A stretch of DNA of 64,000 nt, from positions 7,259,001 through 7,323,000 of the forward strand of contig JAKZAN010000006.1 of NCBI GenBank assembly GCA_023053545.1, written 5' to 3'. This document shows, piece after piece, positions 11,701-24,059 of this stretch (position 1 is its first letter; each line of letters opens with the position of its first letter). A model generated the notes under the pieces. The model was not told where the DNA came from. It did no database searches and worked only from the letters and a program-made list of their open reading frames with translations. The translations under genes were made by a program, and so were the position numbers. This stretch comes from Lepidurus packardi (lineage: Eukaryota; Arthropoda; Branchiopoda; Notostraca; Triopsidae).

Positions 11701-14700
11701 TTCTTTAGGTCGGGAAGTAGACAGATATAAGCAAAAAGAGCTACATTGATTAGCATAATATGGCAGTGCTGTTCAGACATTCGGCGGCCCTCCTGTCAAG
11801 TAGGCATAACGAATTTCAGCAGCATCCCTAAGTTTAAAGTCACTTATTGAGCATATCCTAGGGGTTTCGAGTCTCGTGCTACCGAGGTTCTCTACCTTAG
11901 TTGGTGATTATTCCTTATTTAGAGGTAGGGAGCATCTTCTTTATCCAAGATCAACGGCAAGATAACGAAGTAATTAACATAAGCTTCCTCCGGATGTTGT
12001 GTATCATGGACATTAACTGCCAGCAGCAGGGGTCTCGTTAAGGTTTCTTGCGATTTCCACCTTAATGAGTCACTGAAGCTCTCCACACGGGAGAGGAATG
12101 AGCTATTGTGAAACTTTGTCACAGTGTCTTCCTTCAATATTAACGAAGTACTACAAACTGGTAGTCTTACATTGGCAATCCGATTGGAAGCTATGAGATG
12201 TTTGCTTCACAGTTATGAAATGCTTAATAACAATTTTGATTCGGTTTCTCTTAGCAGTTGTCGGCTGTAATTAATGGGGAACATTCGTCGTTGTCATTTC
12301 TTGTGGGGGGTTTTAACCATGGAATCTTTAGTGTTCGAGAAGCTTTCCGCTTAATTCTACATCTAAACCACCTTGCATTTTATAGCGAATCCGTCAACAT
12401 TATTTTAACCACATATAAGAGAGAATATCCGGTTAACAAAGGTGTTGGACAGATGCGGTTAGATTCTGTTTCATGTTAAGCCAAACTGGAATTTGCTTGT
12501 TTTTACGTCAATAGTCTTGGACTCGCTCTTTAAGGGAGGATTAAACCAGATCAAGTACTGTACTTTCCAGATACCAGATACTGTAATTTAATGTTAACAA
12601 ACTTCAATCGGAGAAAGGGACCTGTCCTGACAAATTTCTAATTAATTTCCCTTTTAAGTACCGTAGTATTGTTGTAACTAGTTTGCGCAGCTATTTTTAA
12701 TCTTTTTTTTCTGGAAAAAGCTTCGAGGGGCTCTCAATGGAGCGCTTTGAGATCAGAAAAGGGGGCGGAGCTAGGAAAGATCCAACGACATGGGGCTCTA
12801 CAACCTTCGAGTCCAAGTGAAGAGTTGGAACACGTAGTCTTTGATCACAGAACCAAAGGTAGCTTCGGTATGTTCCCAGTCTGAACTTTGTCGGATACGT
12901 TGCTACAAGTGACCTGGTGAAAGCGTCCGCGTATTTATTTACTGTGGCAGCCATCACGTGATGTGGGGCTATCATTCGGAAAACAACCAAGAACGTTGGT
13001 TTCGGACTAAACCGTAGTTTCGCGGAATAAAACGCCAGTGAATTTCGCGGCCTTAAAAAAAATCCAACCGATTTTATCCTTGTACTGTTTTTTTTTCAAG
13101 GAAACTTCGGTTGAGAATTTTTTATACTTGTCTTTGCTTCGGCACCCCTTGCATTTAAGAAGAAAAGTTTGCATTTAAGAAGAAAAGTGAACCAACTATT
13201 TTAACTGTGATTAAAAGCCAGTTTGGTTTGTCTTAGAACAGAATCGTATTCCATAAGTATTACTTTTGCATTTGCGGGCTGATCTGCTTCAAAACTGAAG
13301 GTACACGCTCAAACACACACACACAACATAGTACACAGTCACTTGTTATCGGCGAAAACAGCGATTCGGTCAGACCGGTTCACAGTTTAAACGCACGAAA
13401 AGGCCGTTTTGTGACTTTTCGTAGTATCTTTACTGTAAAAGGCCTGCCCGGAAAGCCTGTGGAGCTTTGAAAACAGTTTGTGACGTAAACAAAAAATACA
13501 TTAAAAAGCTTAACCGATCTTGTTGTTGGAATTCTGTATCGCAGCTCATATCAACTCGGTCCAAAACGCCTGCCAAAGTGGCGCCTTACCCTTTACCACC
13601 GCGTGGCAGTAATGCCAAAGCTTACCAAGCCAACAATCCAGGAGTGATGCAGAGTTACGCCCCACCCAACTCTTCAGCTCATTACTTGCCTCCTAACATG
13701 CCTTCTCAGACCTACCCTTACGCTGATTACCCTAATGCGAACCCGTACCCTTCCCCTGGCTATCCTACCTCAACATACGCGTACTCGGGCAACCCTCGGC
13801 ACCCTTATCGCAATTCCAATTACTTGTCCTCGACGGTAGCTCTGGATTGGAGCCGGAGAAAAGTGAGAAGTCCACCCTGGCAAACCGCTTCGCCATGGGA
13901 GATTGAGAAGTGAGTGTGCCTACATTTTGTCATAGGGATAGGGAGGGGTAAACGACTCGTGAATTGACTTTTCAACGAACCAAAGGATCTTACACGCAGG
14001 CAACTTGAGAGAATCATGTGCGTGGAAATTGAGGACGGTGGAAGCTAAGGTGTTCAGAGTGTGTCACTTAACCAAGTAATTGACATTCTGGCCCACGTTT
14101 GTGAGGCCCCTCGAAACTGCCCAAAGCTATACGAGTATGTTTTTGGTTGGTGCAACCAAGCGCGTCTTGGGAGTTTGGGACGTTGAGCTTGGTATACTTT
14201 TGCAGGGAGAAAGATATGAAGAGGAAAAATCACTTTATTAGGGGGCGTAAAGCACACCTACAAAGCAAGAGAACGTCATCAGAAGTGTAGATGCTTTGTT
14301 AGATTTTTAATCAAATCCGGATTTTTCAGGAATTATCAGCAAGAAGGGAAAAGGAAAAAGATCTCTCGTCGCTAATTAGTCATTCGTGAGATGGTCACTG
14401 TCGGCATATTGCTTTAATTTGCTTTAATTTTTTTTTTCAGTGAGGCTTTGTTGGCTCTTCCTTCATTGACGGTGTTTAAGCAAGAAGCGACGTCGCCCAA
14501 CTGTGATAATGGGTAAATTTCCAAATTTTAGTATATTTTATACAAATCTTTTTCAATATTTTTTCAAATATATTTTAACTTCAATGTATGTTCACTTCTG
14601 GGGTGTTTGCCTTTGTAGTCGTGTGGGTGTGAATGCTTCAGGAGAGCCAAACATGGTACGAAACCAAAGCCATTCTTTCCATCAATTATTGCAGCAACAG

Positions 14701-16889
14701 GCGTCCGGCTCAAGCGTGAACGGACCGATTGGAGAAAGTTTGCGAATGGGAGGCGATGGGGGGACCGGTAGTGTATCGAGTTTGACGTCTTCATCATCCA
14801 ACGAAGGATTGGGTGGGCCTGGACCTTCTCCAAACACGCCCACGACTCGAATAAGTACTATGGACAAGTATAGCAAATTTGAGCGCTTGAATGAAGCCGA
14901 CGCCAATGCGGATAACAGGTGTTTATTTATTTTTTATTGAAATATGTTTTTATTATTCCAGAAAGGCTTTTTAATCAGTTTATGTTTAGGTTTTTGTACG
15001 TCTTGTCCGCGTCGACCTCCATTGCGAGCAAAGTGAACGAAGAAACGCTAACGTACCTAAACCAAGGACAATCATACGAAATTAAGCTGAAAAAACTTGG
15101 GGATCTTTCCGGGTTTCGAGGGAAATACTTAAAGGTGTTATTGTCTATTTTCTTTTATCGATTGAATGGGGTTTTTAATCGATTTTTTTATATACACTTT
15201 TTTATATACAGAGCGTAGTGAGATTATGCTTCCATGAAAGGCGGTTGCAGTACATGGAGAAAGAGCAGATTGCTGCGTGGAGACAAACAAGACTTGGTGA
15301 CCGCATTGTGGAAGTCGACGTCCCCTTATCGTATGGCATATACGACGTCATGCAAGATCTCCAACTACTCAACGTGGTGGAGTTCGTTTGGGATCCAACG
15401 AAAGAAGTTGGCGTTTATATCAAGGTAAATCCTCGTCACCCGCATCCTGAGGAATAAGAAACTAAAAGGTATTTCTTCGATTTTGTAGATTAACTGTATT
15501 GGAACCGAATTCACCCCCAAGAAGCATGGCGGGGAAAAGGGAGTGCCCTTCCGCTTGCAGGTTGAAACCTACGCTCATGGAGACGAGGATGGTACACCCA
15601 AACGGTTACACGTAGCGGCATGTCAGATTAAAGTGTTCAAAGTAAAGAATCCTTCCAAGTCTTACAAAGAAAAGTCCGTTTTTTAATTTTCGGTAATTTT
15701 TAGTTGAAAGGCGCAGATCGCAAGCACAAGCAAGACAAAGAGAAGCTGTTGAAAAGACCCATTTTAGAGCAGGAAAAGTATCAGCCATCCTGCGTGTGTA
15801 CTGTCCTGTCAGAGGTACGGGTTTTGAAAATGTGTTCAAGTTGCTATTTGTTTAATTTCAGAGATTTTTTTATTTAGGTTCCCTTGGATTCAGTGTACAG
15901 TACAGTGAGCGCTCCTCCAGCTACGACATCTATCCCTACGACTGTGACGACTGTGAGCACGGTCGTCAGACCAAACGCCAACCCGGCTGCTGCCAGACAT
16001 TACAGTGGAGAATACTTGTAAGTCTTGGATAATTTCTGGAGTTAGTACTTGGAAGAGCTAACACGGTATGCCTTTTAGGAACGACGTCTGTCATGAGAGT
16101 AGTCCAGCAGTGCTTGACCCAAATGGCACCGATAGTCCAGTAAATGAACTAGTCTTGCTACCTTCTGTAGTTTCTAAAGTTGGCGTGACATTTTTCCAGA
16201 GTTCCATTTTTAGTGGAAATCCATCCGTCTACCAGTTCTATTTGCAGCCCTTACCCGTGGACACCACTGCGCAGCAAACGGCCCAGTGGCTGCAGAGCAA
16301 CAGGTTCCAGTCGCTGACACGCACTTTCGCACATTTCGCGGGCCCGGACATTCTTCGTCTTTCCAGAGACGATCTCATCCAGATCTGTGGATTAGCAGAT
16401 GGCATTCGCCTTTTCAATGCAATGCATGCCAAGTACCGAAACTATAATGTTATTAATTATTTTTGGGACATTGAAAGTTAATGAAACTTTTTGTTTACAT
16501 CCTTTTAATAGAGCTTTAACCCCACGTTTGACTCTTTATTTGAGCTACCTTGACAGCCAGCCGTCAGCTTTCCATGCCATATACCTGGAATCGTTAACTT
16601 CGATGGAACTCGTCTCCAAGATTTCGGTCTTGGTGCAAGGAGGTGGTAGCAACGATACTTCTTTAGCGCTCTATACCCAGGGTCCTTCTGGAATTCATGT
16701 TATTGTCACGGATGAAGTGGTGCATAACTTGAAGGATGAATCCATTTGGACTTTGGAGGTTATCCAAAGTAACGTGCTTTTGAAGCAGCTGTATTCTCAT
16801 TTACATATTCTATAATTCTATGATTTGTAGGTGACGATGGAAATATGTTCCGCGTTCTCTTGAAGCCCGCACATGCTCCTGAAATGTAA
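8772..16889 (+). CDS. gem: CP2/LBP-1 family transcription factor (gemini/TFCP2-like), left-contig copy
   Basis: Thirteen exons with matching phases: 8772-9147, 9283-9615, 10624-10765, 14441-14512, 14619-14918, 14990-15134, 15212-15424, 15489-15641, 15704-15814, 15878-16017, 16079-16432, 16512-16768, 16831-16889; 884 aa. Residues 1-240 are Ser/Pro-rich and probably disordered. DFDGSLSGLGVDLSVASYNM + SEALLALPSLTVFKQE (about 270-300) matches the conserved TFCP2 N-terminus. The CP2 DNA-binding domain (about 405-620) contains NEETLTYLNQGQSYEIKLKK, FHERRLQYMEK, PKKHGGEKGVPFRLQ and KGADRKHKQDKEK. A SAM-like domain (about 715-780; DDLIQICGLADGIRLFNAM) and a C-terminal ubiquitin-like oligomerisation region (GPSGIHVIVTDE) follow. 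The DNA-binding sequence is of CP2/LBP-1 type rather than grainyhead. AATAAA lies at 16936. Start chosen as the first ATG after the in-frame stop at 8694. Confidence 0.92.
13149..13188. repeat. 20-bp tandem duplication (two copies); also at 35630-35669
   Basis: The unit TTGCATTTAAGAAGAAAAGT is present twice head-to-tail within the large gem intron. It is probably a replication-slippage product with no known role. Confidence 0.7.
13647..13909 (+). CDS. gem: Probable alternative first coding exon of gem (also 36128-36390)
   Basis: Inside the 3.7 kb intron between gem exons 3 and 4 is an open frame rich in Pro, Tyr, Ser and Asn (for example MQSYAPPNSSAHYLPPNMPS). It ends at a consensus donor, GTGAGTG, at 13910. 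The frame leaves two bases, exactly what exon 4 (14441) needs, giving ...ASPWEIEN-EALLALPSL. The upstream junction from exon 3 does not stay in frame through the nearest acceptor (about 13544), so inclusion as an internal exon is unlikely and a separate promoter is favoured. Vertebrate TFCP2L1 also starts with a short divergent segment directly before the same conserved 'LALPIFKQE' block. The start at 13647 is the first in-frame ATG I found, and transcript evidence would decide. Confidence 0.55.
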
Positions 16890-18511
16890 GTTGTAGAGCA
16901 GCATTATTTTGCCAAGGTTTTTGTCATTAATTCTTAATAAAGGGTTTATACTGTACAAGGGGACCAAGGAGCTAAGGAGATGTAATGGTTAGTAGTATTA
17001 GTGGAGTTGGAGATTAGACGTGAGCTAATGTGCGAGTAGAGTCAAATGTGGAACGTTGCTTTATTAGTGTTGAGACTGGAGTTGCCATGCACAATGGCAG
17101 TATTGGAGTGCCTTTACCTTGTCAGGCAATCTAAGTGGTTTATTTGGATTACACTGTCAAACAAAAGATTTTCCAGCTTGTAGTTTCGTAGCGTCCGGCG
17201 TGTTATCCGTTCGAAGGAAACGATCTTCGATTCGTTTTGATTTGCGATATAATGACAAGCATACGAGCTCCTTGTAATCAGCATATGTGTACCTTGCCAT
17301 GGCATTTAATGAACATTGGACAATGTGCTGTTTCTTTGAGAGTATTGTGATGATGGGTCTCGTATCGGAGGGGTTTACTTGCATAGCTCGCATTACCTGT
17401 ATTATTTTTTTTATATTTCTTTTTTCTGGTACATACGCTGTTTTGTCCGTCCCCTTCGCTGTTATCGGCTATTTAGTTTTTCTTCAATAAAAATGTTCTT
17501 AAATCTCAAATGTATTCATGTATGGTACCGTTAAGAGAAAATACCCGTTCATAAATAATAATTTTAGAAACAACATAATGAAAGGTCACAACCCTAACTT
17601 AATCCATCAACGAGACAACAGATCCTTTACAGCCTTGGATGGCACATTGTTAATCGACTACGAGGTATAAGGCTCCAGGAGGAGAAAATAAAATTGGGAA
17701 AGTCTGGGAAATTACTGTCATCCTAGAAGAATTTCCTTAGTGATGCGGGTATGACGCCATCTAGTGCACACTGTGCATAATAGCAAAGATGAATGTTTGG
17801 CAAATGACCATTGATAGTTCACCACGTTGATTGTGATTATGTATTTCTGCAGATGTTGAGGTAAGATCGTGTTTTTTCGTTTCTTTGGAGTTCCTGCCCC
17901 AGTTGACGTACTTTCTGAAAAAGTCGAAGTTTGTATACGCGAATGAGATCAATTAGCGATATAGTCGAAAATTGACAATTGATACGTTCTCTTTGTTTAT
18001 GAATATATTCGCAGTATAATGCAACATAAAACGTTGCAGCTCTTTGAGGTGAGCGCATCAAAAGGAGGCCGGTTTCTCTTTTCTGCAAAAACCCACGCTT
18101 TACTATTCTGTTGCAGGCCGTTTTATTGACGATCGAAAACCTGTCGAGGCTAGCCGTGTCGTTTTAGTGTGTAATATTTCCAAGCTTCGTTTCGCCTTGC
18201 TTTATAAATTCTGTAGTGATGTGTCTTTAGCTGGGATATAACTACTTCAATTATATAAATAGTAAAAATATTCCTATGTAGAAACTTTGCGATTGGAGTA
18301 AAGGAATAAAGGAAATCTCGGAATAAAGGAAAGTTATAATTATCCTCTAATTATAGAATCATAGCTAGAATATTTTAAAACTATTCGAAAATCAAAAATA
18401 TTCGAAAATTTGAAGAATGCAACTTGAATGCAAGTTGCAATTTGAATGGATTTGAAAATATTCTGGCCACTATATTAGCTAGAATATTTTCAACAAATCA
18501 GCAATATATTT

Positions 18512-18610
18512 CAACAAATTAACCACAGTTCCTTTGGAACATTACTTCGTAGTGTACTGCAGAACACTATTACAAAGTAGTGTTCGAAAGGAACTGTGGT
18601 TGATTTGTTG
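18512..18610. repeat. Long imperfect hairpin, MITE-like or pre-miRNA-like; also 40993-41091
   Basis: The left arm (18512-18555) and right arm (18564-18610) are reverse complements with a few mismatches; both contain the core CCACAGTTCCTTT (or its complement) and end in CAACAAAT / ATTTGTTG. The loop is short. Just upstream, 18419-18438 is itself a perfect inverted repeat, and a GCTAGAATATTTT motif occurs twice (about 18364 and 18477). The cluster suggests a small non-autonomous DNA element; a processed hairpin RNA is an alternative. Confidence 0.6.
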
Positions 18611-19674
18611 CCCAGGCTCTTAAGAGCAGCTATTTAGTGGAGCTAAATTGACGGAAGCTGTTTGAGCTTGTTGCTTCCTGAGCATTTACAGGGATTCGCT
18701 TGACTTGAACCTCCCTTTAAAATAAAGTTGCATTTTACTTTCCCAGTGCAGAAAAATGTAAGTGCAACTTGGGGTGCTTTTACCGTGGAAACCTTTTGCA
18801 TGAGAAAACCTTTTGGGCCTCGCTGCTCAATTAATTATCACGAACCCCAGTGTAATACTTGCCCTCTTATTTGCCGCTCGGGTCCCGCGCGCTATACAGC
18901 CTCATCGCGTGTATTAGCAAAAATCAGGTTAACTCTTGGAAAATGAGTTAGACTCTTTCCTCAATGACTCCCAATTCAGAAGTTGCCTTCGCTGAACTAG
19001 CTCTTTTCTTTCCAATACTTTGCCTATGCCGGAGTCTTCCCGAAAAACGGAACATTTCCATGTCCTGTGCCAAAAGTTTTTGTACCATTAAGAGCGCCAG
19101 TGAGCCCACTGAAAACCAGGTCTATGTCTATGTCTCTCTCTCTCCCTTTGCAGGTTCGTGTGTCTGCCGGAAAGATTTGTAACAATGGTTTCGATTGTAT
19201 CAAGTTGATCCTCTGGGGAGATGTTCAATCATGACCGAATACTCCATGCGATCAAGACCTTTTTATCAGTGAGGTTTATATGGGAGTATAGAGAAAAGGT
19301 CTTGCATCTTATTTTCAAAGCGATGAAGGTTGCTTTATGGTAATTTGGTTGCTGAAACTATAAATGCCAAATGCTTGGCCAAAAGAGGCTTACCCTGAGC
19401 CGACTATCGGCGGGAAATTGGATTGGGACAGAGATTCTTTTGATTTTTCATTTTCGTAGGAAGATCAAGGGATGAAAAGTTGTCGTGCATGCCAATAGAG
19501 TCTTGATAGCTAGGAGAGAAGAAGGTTCCGAAGCTCAATGCATTCTCGCAGGAGTATTGTAGTATCGGGGGGATAGCAAAAAGGATTCATGGTTGGGCAA
19601 GGTTTATTCTATCGGCTCTTACTGACGGAAGAGTGTTTTGATTTTTGACTGTCTACTTGCTGCTATATGGACTC

Positions 19675-19703
19675 CACACAAACACACACACACATATATA
19701 TAA
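19675..19703. repeat. CA/TA microsatellite (also 42156-42184)
   Basis: A short CACACA run passes directly into TATATA. The two copies have the same length, consistent with their being the same locus. Confidence 0.8.
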
Positions 19704-20379
19704 ATACAACATCAGTCGACTCACAGCAATTCCAAGCTAAGGGACTTTTGCTTAACAATTTGGCCCCTTAAAAATAAAAATAAGTTATATTCTTTTGGTT
19801 GCTGGAAAGGAAGCTGAACTCGTCATCTGTCATGTTGATATTTTTTCTCCCTCTGGCTTTTTATTTATTTTTCTTTCGCTATGAGCTTGTGTGTGTACAA
19901 TTTTTAATTATGCAGAGAGGGCGATAGGCGATCAAGCGATGTGAAATGCTGGGTGCTATGGGAAATTGTCGTAGCGCCATGGTTTGAAGACTATTCTTTC
20001 CTTTTCTTATGTGGTTACGAGATACAAAAAAGCCGCTTAGAAGTAAAGAACCCGAGAGACTTGTCTGAGCAATAATCTCTATAACATTTTTTTTCCCCTC
20101 CGAAGGGTATCTATGTATATGGCACGGCTTGCATTTCAAGTTGAGGAAAAAGAAATCCGCTTAAAGCTAATTATCTTGCATAAGTATCCCGCGTGAAAAG
20201 AGTTTCTGCTCCGTGGTTGTTAGTAAACGAAGATTATTGCTTGACAGGCGGAAAATCAGGGGGAAATAAACTATTTTTCAGAATAAGTCTATTCCTTTCA
20301 GACTCTTTGCTAACCCCCTCCCAACGTCTAATAGAAATGCGGTATGTGTTATTGGAAGTTTTGTTGCGGTAAATAAATA

Positions 20380-21139
20380 TAGTATATGCTGCTTATTAGA
20401 ATCACTGGGTATTAGAATCAGCCCCTTTATAGAATCAAATTTTAAACTGCCGATTCAAAATGATAAAGTTCATGGCATTTTAATCCGTTATTAGAAACAC
20501 ACTTTTGGATATTATAATCAATTTCAAAAGAATCTTCGCATATACAGTAACGAAACTACAGAAGTGATTGCTACATGGACTTGTGCATATTGACCAATGA
20601 CATTACGACATCGCTTTTACGTCGTTTCGACCAATCTTGTCATTTCCAGCTACTATTACGCATAGGGGGAATTCCTTCTAAACTACATAGTCATTTAAAT
20701 GAGCAAGTTAGTCAATTGAATGAGAAATTCCTTTAATTGATTGGGGAAAATTAGAAAAGATATCGTATTAAGAATCCTACCTAAGCGTAGGAGTATGCAG
20801 TGTTAGTTGTGTTTAGACGTGTGGTTATATAAAAATGGCGACGAACAAGAAAAGAGTTGATTTAAATGCAAAAGTGAAGTCGCGGCTCATTGAAACTTAT
20901 GACAAGACAAATTTAAAAGATTTGCCACAAATTAAGCACGGTCGTTAAGTTAGGAATTCCTCAATCACTCTATCGAAATTGTTGACAAATCGTTAAGAAA
21001 TAAAAAATAGTGGGAGTAGTGATTCTAATGGAAGCTACGACCTATCTATATGTGCACATGTAGGTACGTATTTCCGATTTTCGGTTATTAGAATCAATAT
21101 TCACTTGACAAACGTGATCACAATAAGCCGCATCTACTG
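20380..21139 (+). mobile_element. Decayed pogo/Tigger-type DNA transposon (short derivative), left copy
   Basis: Imperfect terminal inverted repeats: TAGTATATGCTGCTTATTAG at the left end and, on the other strand, CAGTAGATGCGGCTTATTGT at the right end. Each is flanked by TA, the target duplication of the Tc1/mariner-pogo superfamily (20378-20379 and 21140-21141). Inside, an ATG at 20835 opens MATNKKRVDLNAKVKSRLIE and continues for about 37 codons before a stop. This resembles the CENP-B/psq-type helix-turn-helix start of pogo transposases, and the next frame continues the similarity (LGIPQSTLSKL). A TATA-like TTATATAAA precedes the ATG. At about 760 bp it lacks room for a full transposase, so it is a dead, internally deleted copy. 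Several TATTAGAATCA sub-repeats lie near both ends. Confidence 0.65.
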
Positions 21140-21699
21140 TATATAAAGTTTAATCTTGTAGAGAGTTTAGACATTACTTGCCCATTTTGCCGCCGTGTAA
21201 TTTTGCCGCAGATGGGGAGAAACAACACTTCGGCAGAAGATAGTTTATAATGGGGCCTTCACAATTCTACCCCGCAAGTTTTGAAGAGATTAAGGGCAAG
21301 CAATGGGCATATCAAAATTTTATGGGTCTCTTGTTCGGTGCCAGTTTTCTTTGAACGTTTTGATCACGCAAAGTTGTTGCATAGATTGCAATAGAAAGAG
21401 AAGCATACATCTCAATTTTGCGGCAATGCCCAAGCATCTATAGGAAATGGTTTTCAAATTCAATGCTTTACCCTTTCGCAACAACTCGATGTGGTGCTCT
21501 TTGAGCCCCCGTAACATTTTCCCAACCAAAGCAAGCCTGTGCGAGTAAAGTTGTGGTTGTTGAGGTGGTGGGGAAGGGGGCCAAATCAGCTTGGTGCAAT
21601 ATAGCAGAGCGTCTTTTAATTCATGTGTTAAATAGTGGAAAAAGCAACGAAGCAGACTGTTTGTGCAGGGGTGGAAGCACACGCAGCTTTATAGGTATG

Positions 21700-21730
21700 G
21701 TGTGTATGTGTGTGTGTCTGTGTGTGTTGT
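21700..21730. repeat. GT-rich microsatellite (also 44181-44211)
   Basis: Interrupted (TG)n tract with TATG and TCTG variants. Same length in both copies. Confidence 0.8.
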
Positions 21731-23547
21731 ATTGTGGGATAGGAGTTGTGTGAATACTTATCGGGGAGAAAAGTATCCGCCAAAACGTCTGGCATATCTT
21801 GGAAACGAGTTTCCGATGCCAAGCGGTAACAGAAAGAGCATGCATCGGTGGCCTGGTTTGCATCTTGGTATTTGTAGCGGAATAGTCTGCTCCTTGTTTG
21901 AACGGATTAGGCGTCGAGCAAGAGTTGTTGAAAAGGCGAGGCAGCAACCCCGGTGAGAAGTGCAACAGGTGAGGCGGATAGATTACACGTACATGGGCCT
22001 GCCGTCTATACACACGTGAAGAGCCTTTAATCGGCTGAAAAGTTGTCTGTATAGCCTGGAACAAAACCCGCATTTGCATACATGTTTTGACAACCGTGCA
22101 AGTTGCTCCCGTGAGCTCTTCTAGCTATTTGCATATGTTCCGCTGCAGGGTCTTAAATGTGGAGTTTGCGTCAAATTTATAGTTTAAAACCCAGTTTCTT
22201 CAATACCGCCCTCTCACATGTCACCTATATACCCTTTACACTTAACTCTTTACACTTACACTTAACTTCTCTAGCCTGAAAAAAGTACTAGCCTGATAAA
22301 TGTACGGACTTAACTTTTAAAAACGAAAAGCACGATCGTACACTTTATTAAGCAAAAGCAAATAGAGTGTTGGGGTGCTGAATACATGACACAAAGCTGA
22401 TTCGGTGGTCCTTTCCTTCCTTCTGCTAACGGATCGAGGAAAAGAACCACCGAACGAAAGAAGAAATGGTTTGTCTAAAGCTGGCGTCCCTAACTGTTAG
22501 ATGTGCTTATCTGGACCGTTGCGGTGAAATAGAGAAAAGGCCCGGATTTTTTTAATCGAGAAAAGGAAATGAAAAAGTGTCACTTGTCAGTCCGTCCTTA
22601 GCGAAACCCCCATCAGCAGTAGTTTACAGATTGGTTGCTTTTTTTTTTAGAGATTTTTACTATCTTTTTTAATTTCAAGTCCCGAAAAAGTAGAAAATTC
22701 CAAAAGCGCACAGATCTTCTGCTTTATTACCATGCCCATTATAGAGAGTTTTGTCCTCGGTAAGGCAGGAATCGGCTTTTACTCGCATGCAAAGTATATA
22801 TTTAGAGCGGAGGAGAGAAGAGAAGGTATAAATGTATAAACCATAAATTTGTAATGACTGCCGTATGTCATGTATGCCAAAGAGGTTTGACTCGGGTCAG
22901 CTTGTGCAGTTAATGGGAGACAAGGGAGGGGATCAAGATCAATAGAAAGTTTAACTTATGCCTACACATGCTGTTCCCAGCCTCCGAAATAGCTGTGGTA
23001 AAAGATCATTTGTATGACGTTGAGGAACTTTGGGCCGACCATTTAGGGGAGCCAAAGCACCATGCACAAGAGCATAATCCCATCGCTCCTATATCGTTAC
23101 TTCCGTGTCCTGGAAAAGCGGATACAGATGGTGGGTTATACAATGGATCTCGCGAAAACCTGTACTATACATATACATACCTAGACATATATACCTTTCG
23201 AGAGAGTAGCGCCTTTTTTTTATTATACTGTTCCTTTATTATTGTTTTTATTTTTACGCATAAGGAAAGTTTTTGCAGGCGTCGTTGCTCATCTCTTGGC
23301 CAAGAACCACAGGGGGACGTTAAAGTAAAAGGAAGACTTTTATATAGGAGTGTGTTATAAAAGCGTTGGGATTAAGGGCGGCAGGGATGCTCGTAACTCC
23401 TCCTCTAACTCAGCTATCGTAATAAGATTCTGCAAAGCCGGCCATATTTCAGCTTCCTCCTGTCCCAGATAAGCCCACGCCAGCCCGATGCCGGCTGAAG
23501 ATAAATCAGCGGATTAAAGGGCGCACAAGAAAGCACGGGGCCTCTTT

Positions 23548-23574
23548 CCCCCCCCCCCCCCCCCCCCCCCCCCC
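23548..23574. repeat. 27-base C homopolymer, left copy
   Basis: An uninterrupted run of 27 C, most unusual in this AT-rich setting. The minus strand is a G27 run able to form G-quadruplexes, and the C strand an i-motif. The copy at 46029-46055 also has exactly 27. Homopolymers of this length mutate fast and are hard to sequence, so identical length argues for a shared origin in the reads. Confidence 0.9.
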
Positions 23575-24059
23575 TTCCTTTTTCTCTGATGTCGGTATCA
23601 AAATCCTTCCTTCTAAGACGCTCGAACACTTAATAGCCTTCTCAGCCAACATTATTCTTTACTTTCATCACAAGCTGTCGCTCTCATTCGAAAAAATTCC
23701 AACGCTTTCAACATTCATCCAAGTGTCTTTTTATTGTTCACAGCCAATAGGGGGATGGGATGGAACACCAAAGACTAGAGATTGCAGGAGAATACAGGTC
23801 TTTTTCCCATGAGCAGAGGAGTTCACTGGGATGGGGGGGCCAAAAACAAAACAAAACGGTTTTCCCTTTCTTATAATAACGAATCGAGAAATATATAGTT
23901 AAAAAGACGGTAACATTCCTTATAGACACAGTTGGAGCCGGTGAGTTTGTATAACAAGTTTTCCTTTAAGACTTTTTTAAGAGTTTCGAAAAATTTCGAA
24001 TTATTAAGTACAACAACAAAACTGCGTTTTTTTTGGCGAGGAAGGGGAGCAAAAAAAGC

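Larger units (their letters stand above)
16890..24059. other. Non-coding region between convergent gem and dve, left copy (also 39371-46540)
   Basis: About 7.2 kb between the stop codons of gem (+) and dve (-). It holds the gem AATAAA (16936-16941), an AT-rich cluster of inverted repeats (about 18230-18610), a CA/TA microsatellite (19675-19703), a pogo-type transposon remnant (20380-21139), a GT-rich microsatellite (about 21700-21730), a 27-base C homopolymer (23548-23574) and the likely dve polyadenylation signal on the minus strand (TTTATT on + at 23730). I see no other host gene; the open frames are short and unsupported. Confidence 0.6.

Noticed and set aside
14990-15641. Assignment of the CP2-domain gene to grainyhead
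   Set aside because: The DNA-binding residues (NQGQSYEIKLKKLGDL, KHGGEKGVPFRLQ) match the CP2/LBP-1 branch, and a SAM-like domain is present, which grainyhead proteins lack.
21621-22079. Minus-strand 152-codon open frame over the GT-rich microsatellite
   Set aside because: It includes translated simple repeat (His/Thr runs) and shows no domain or splice structure.
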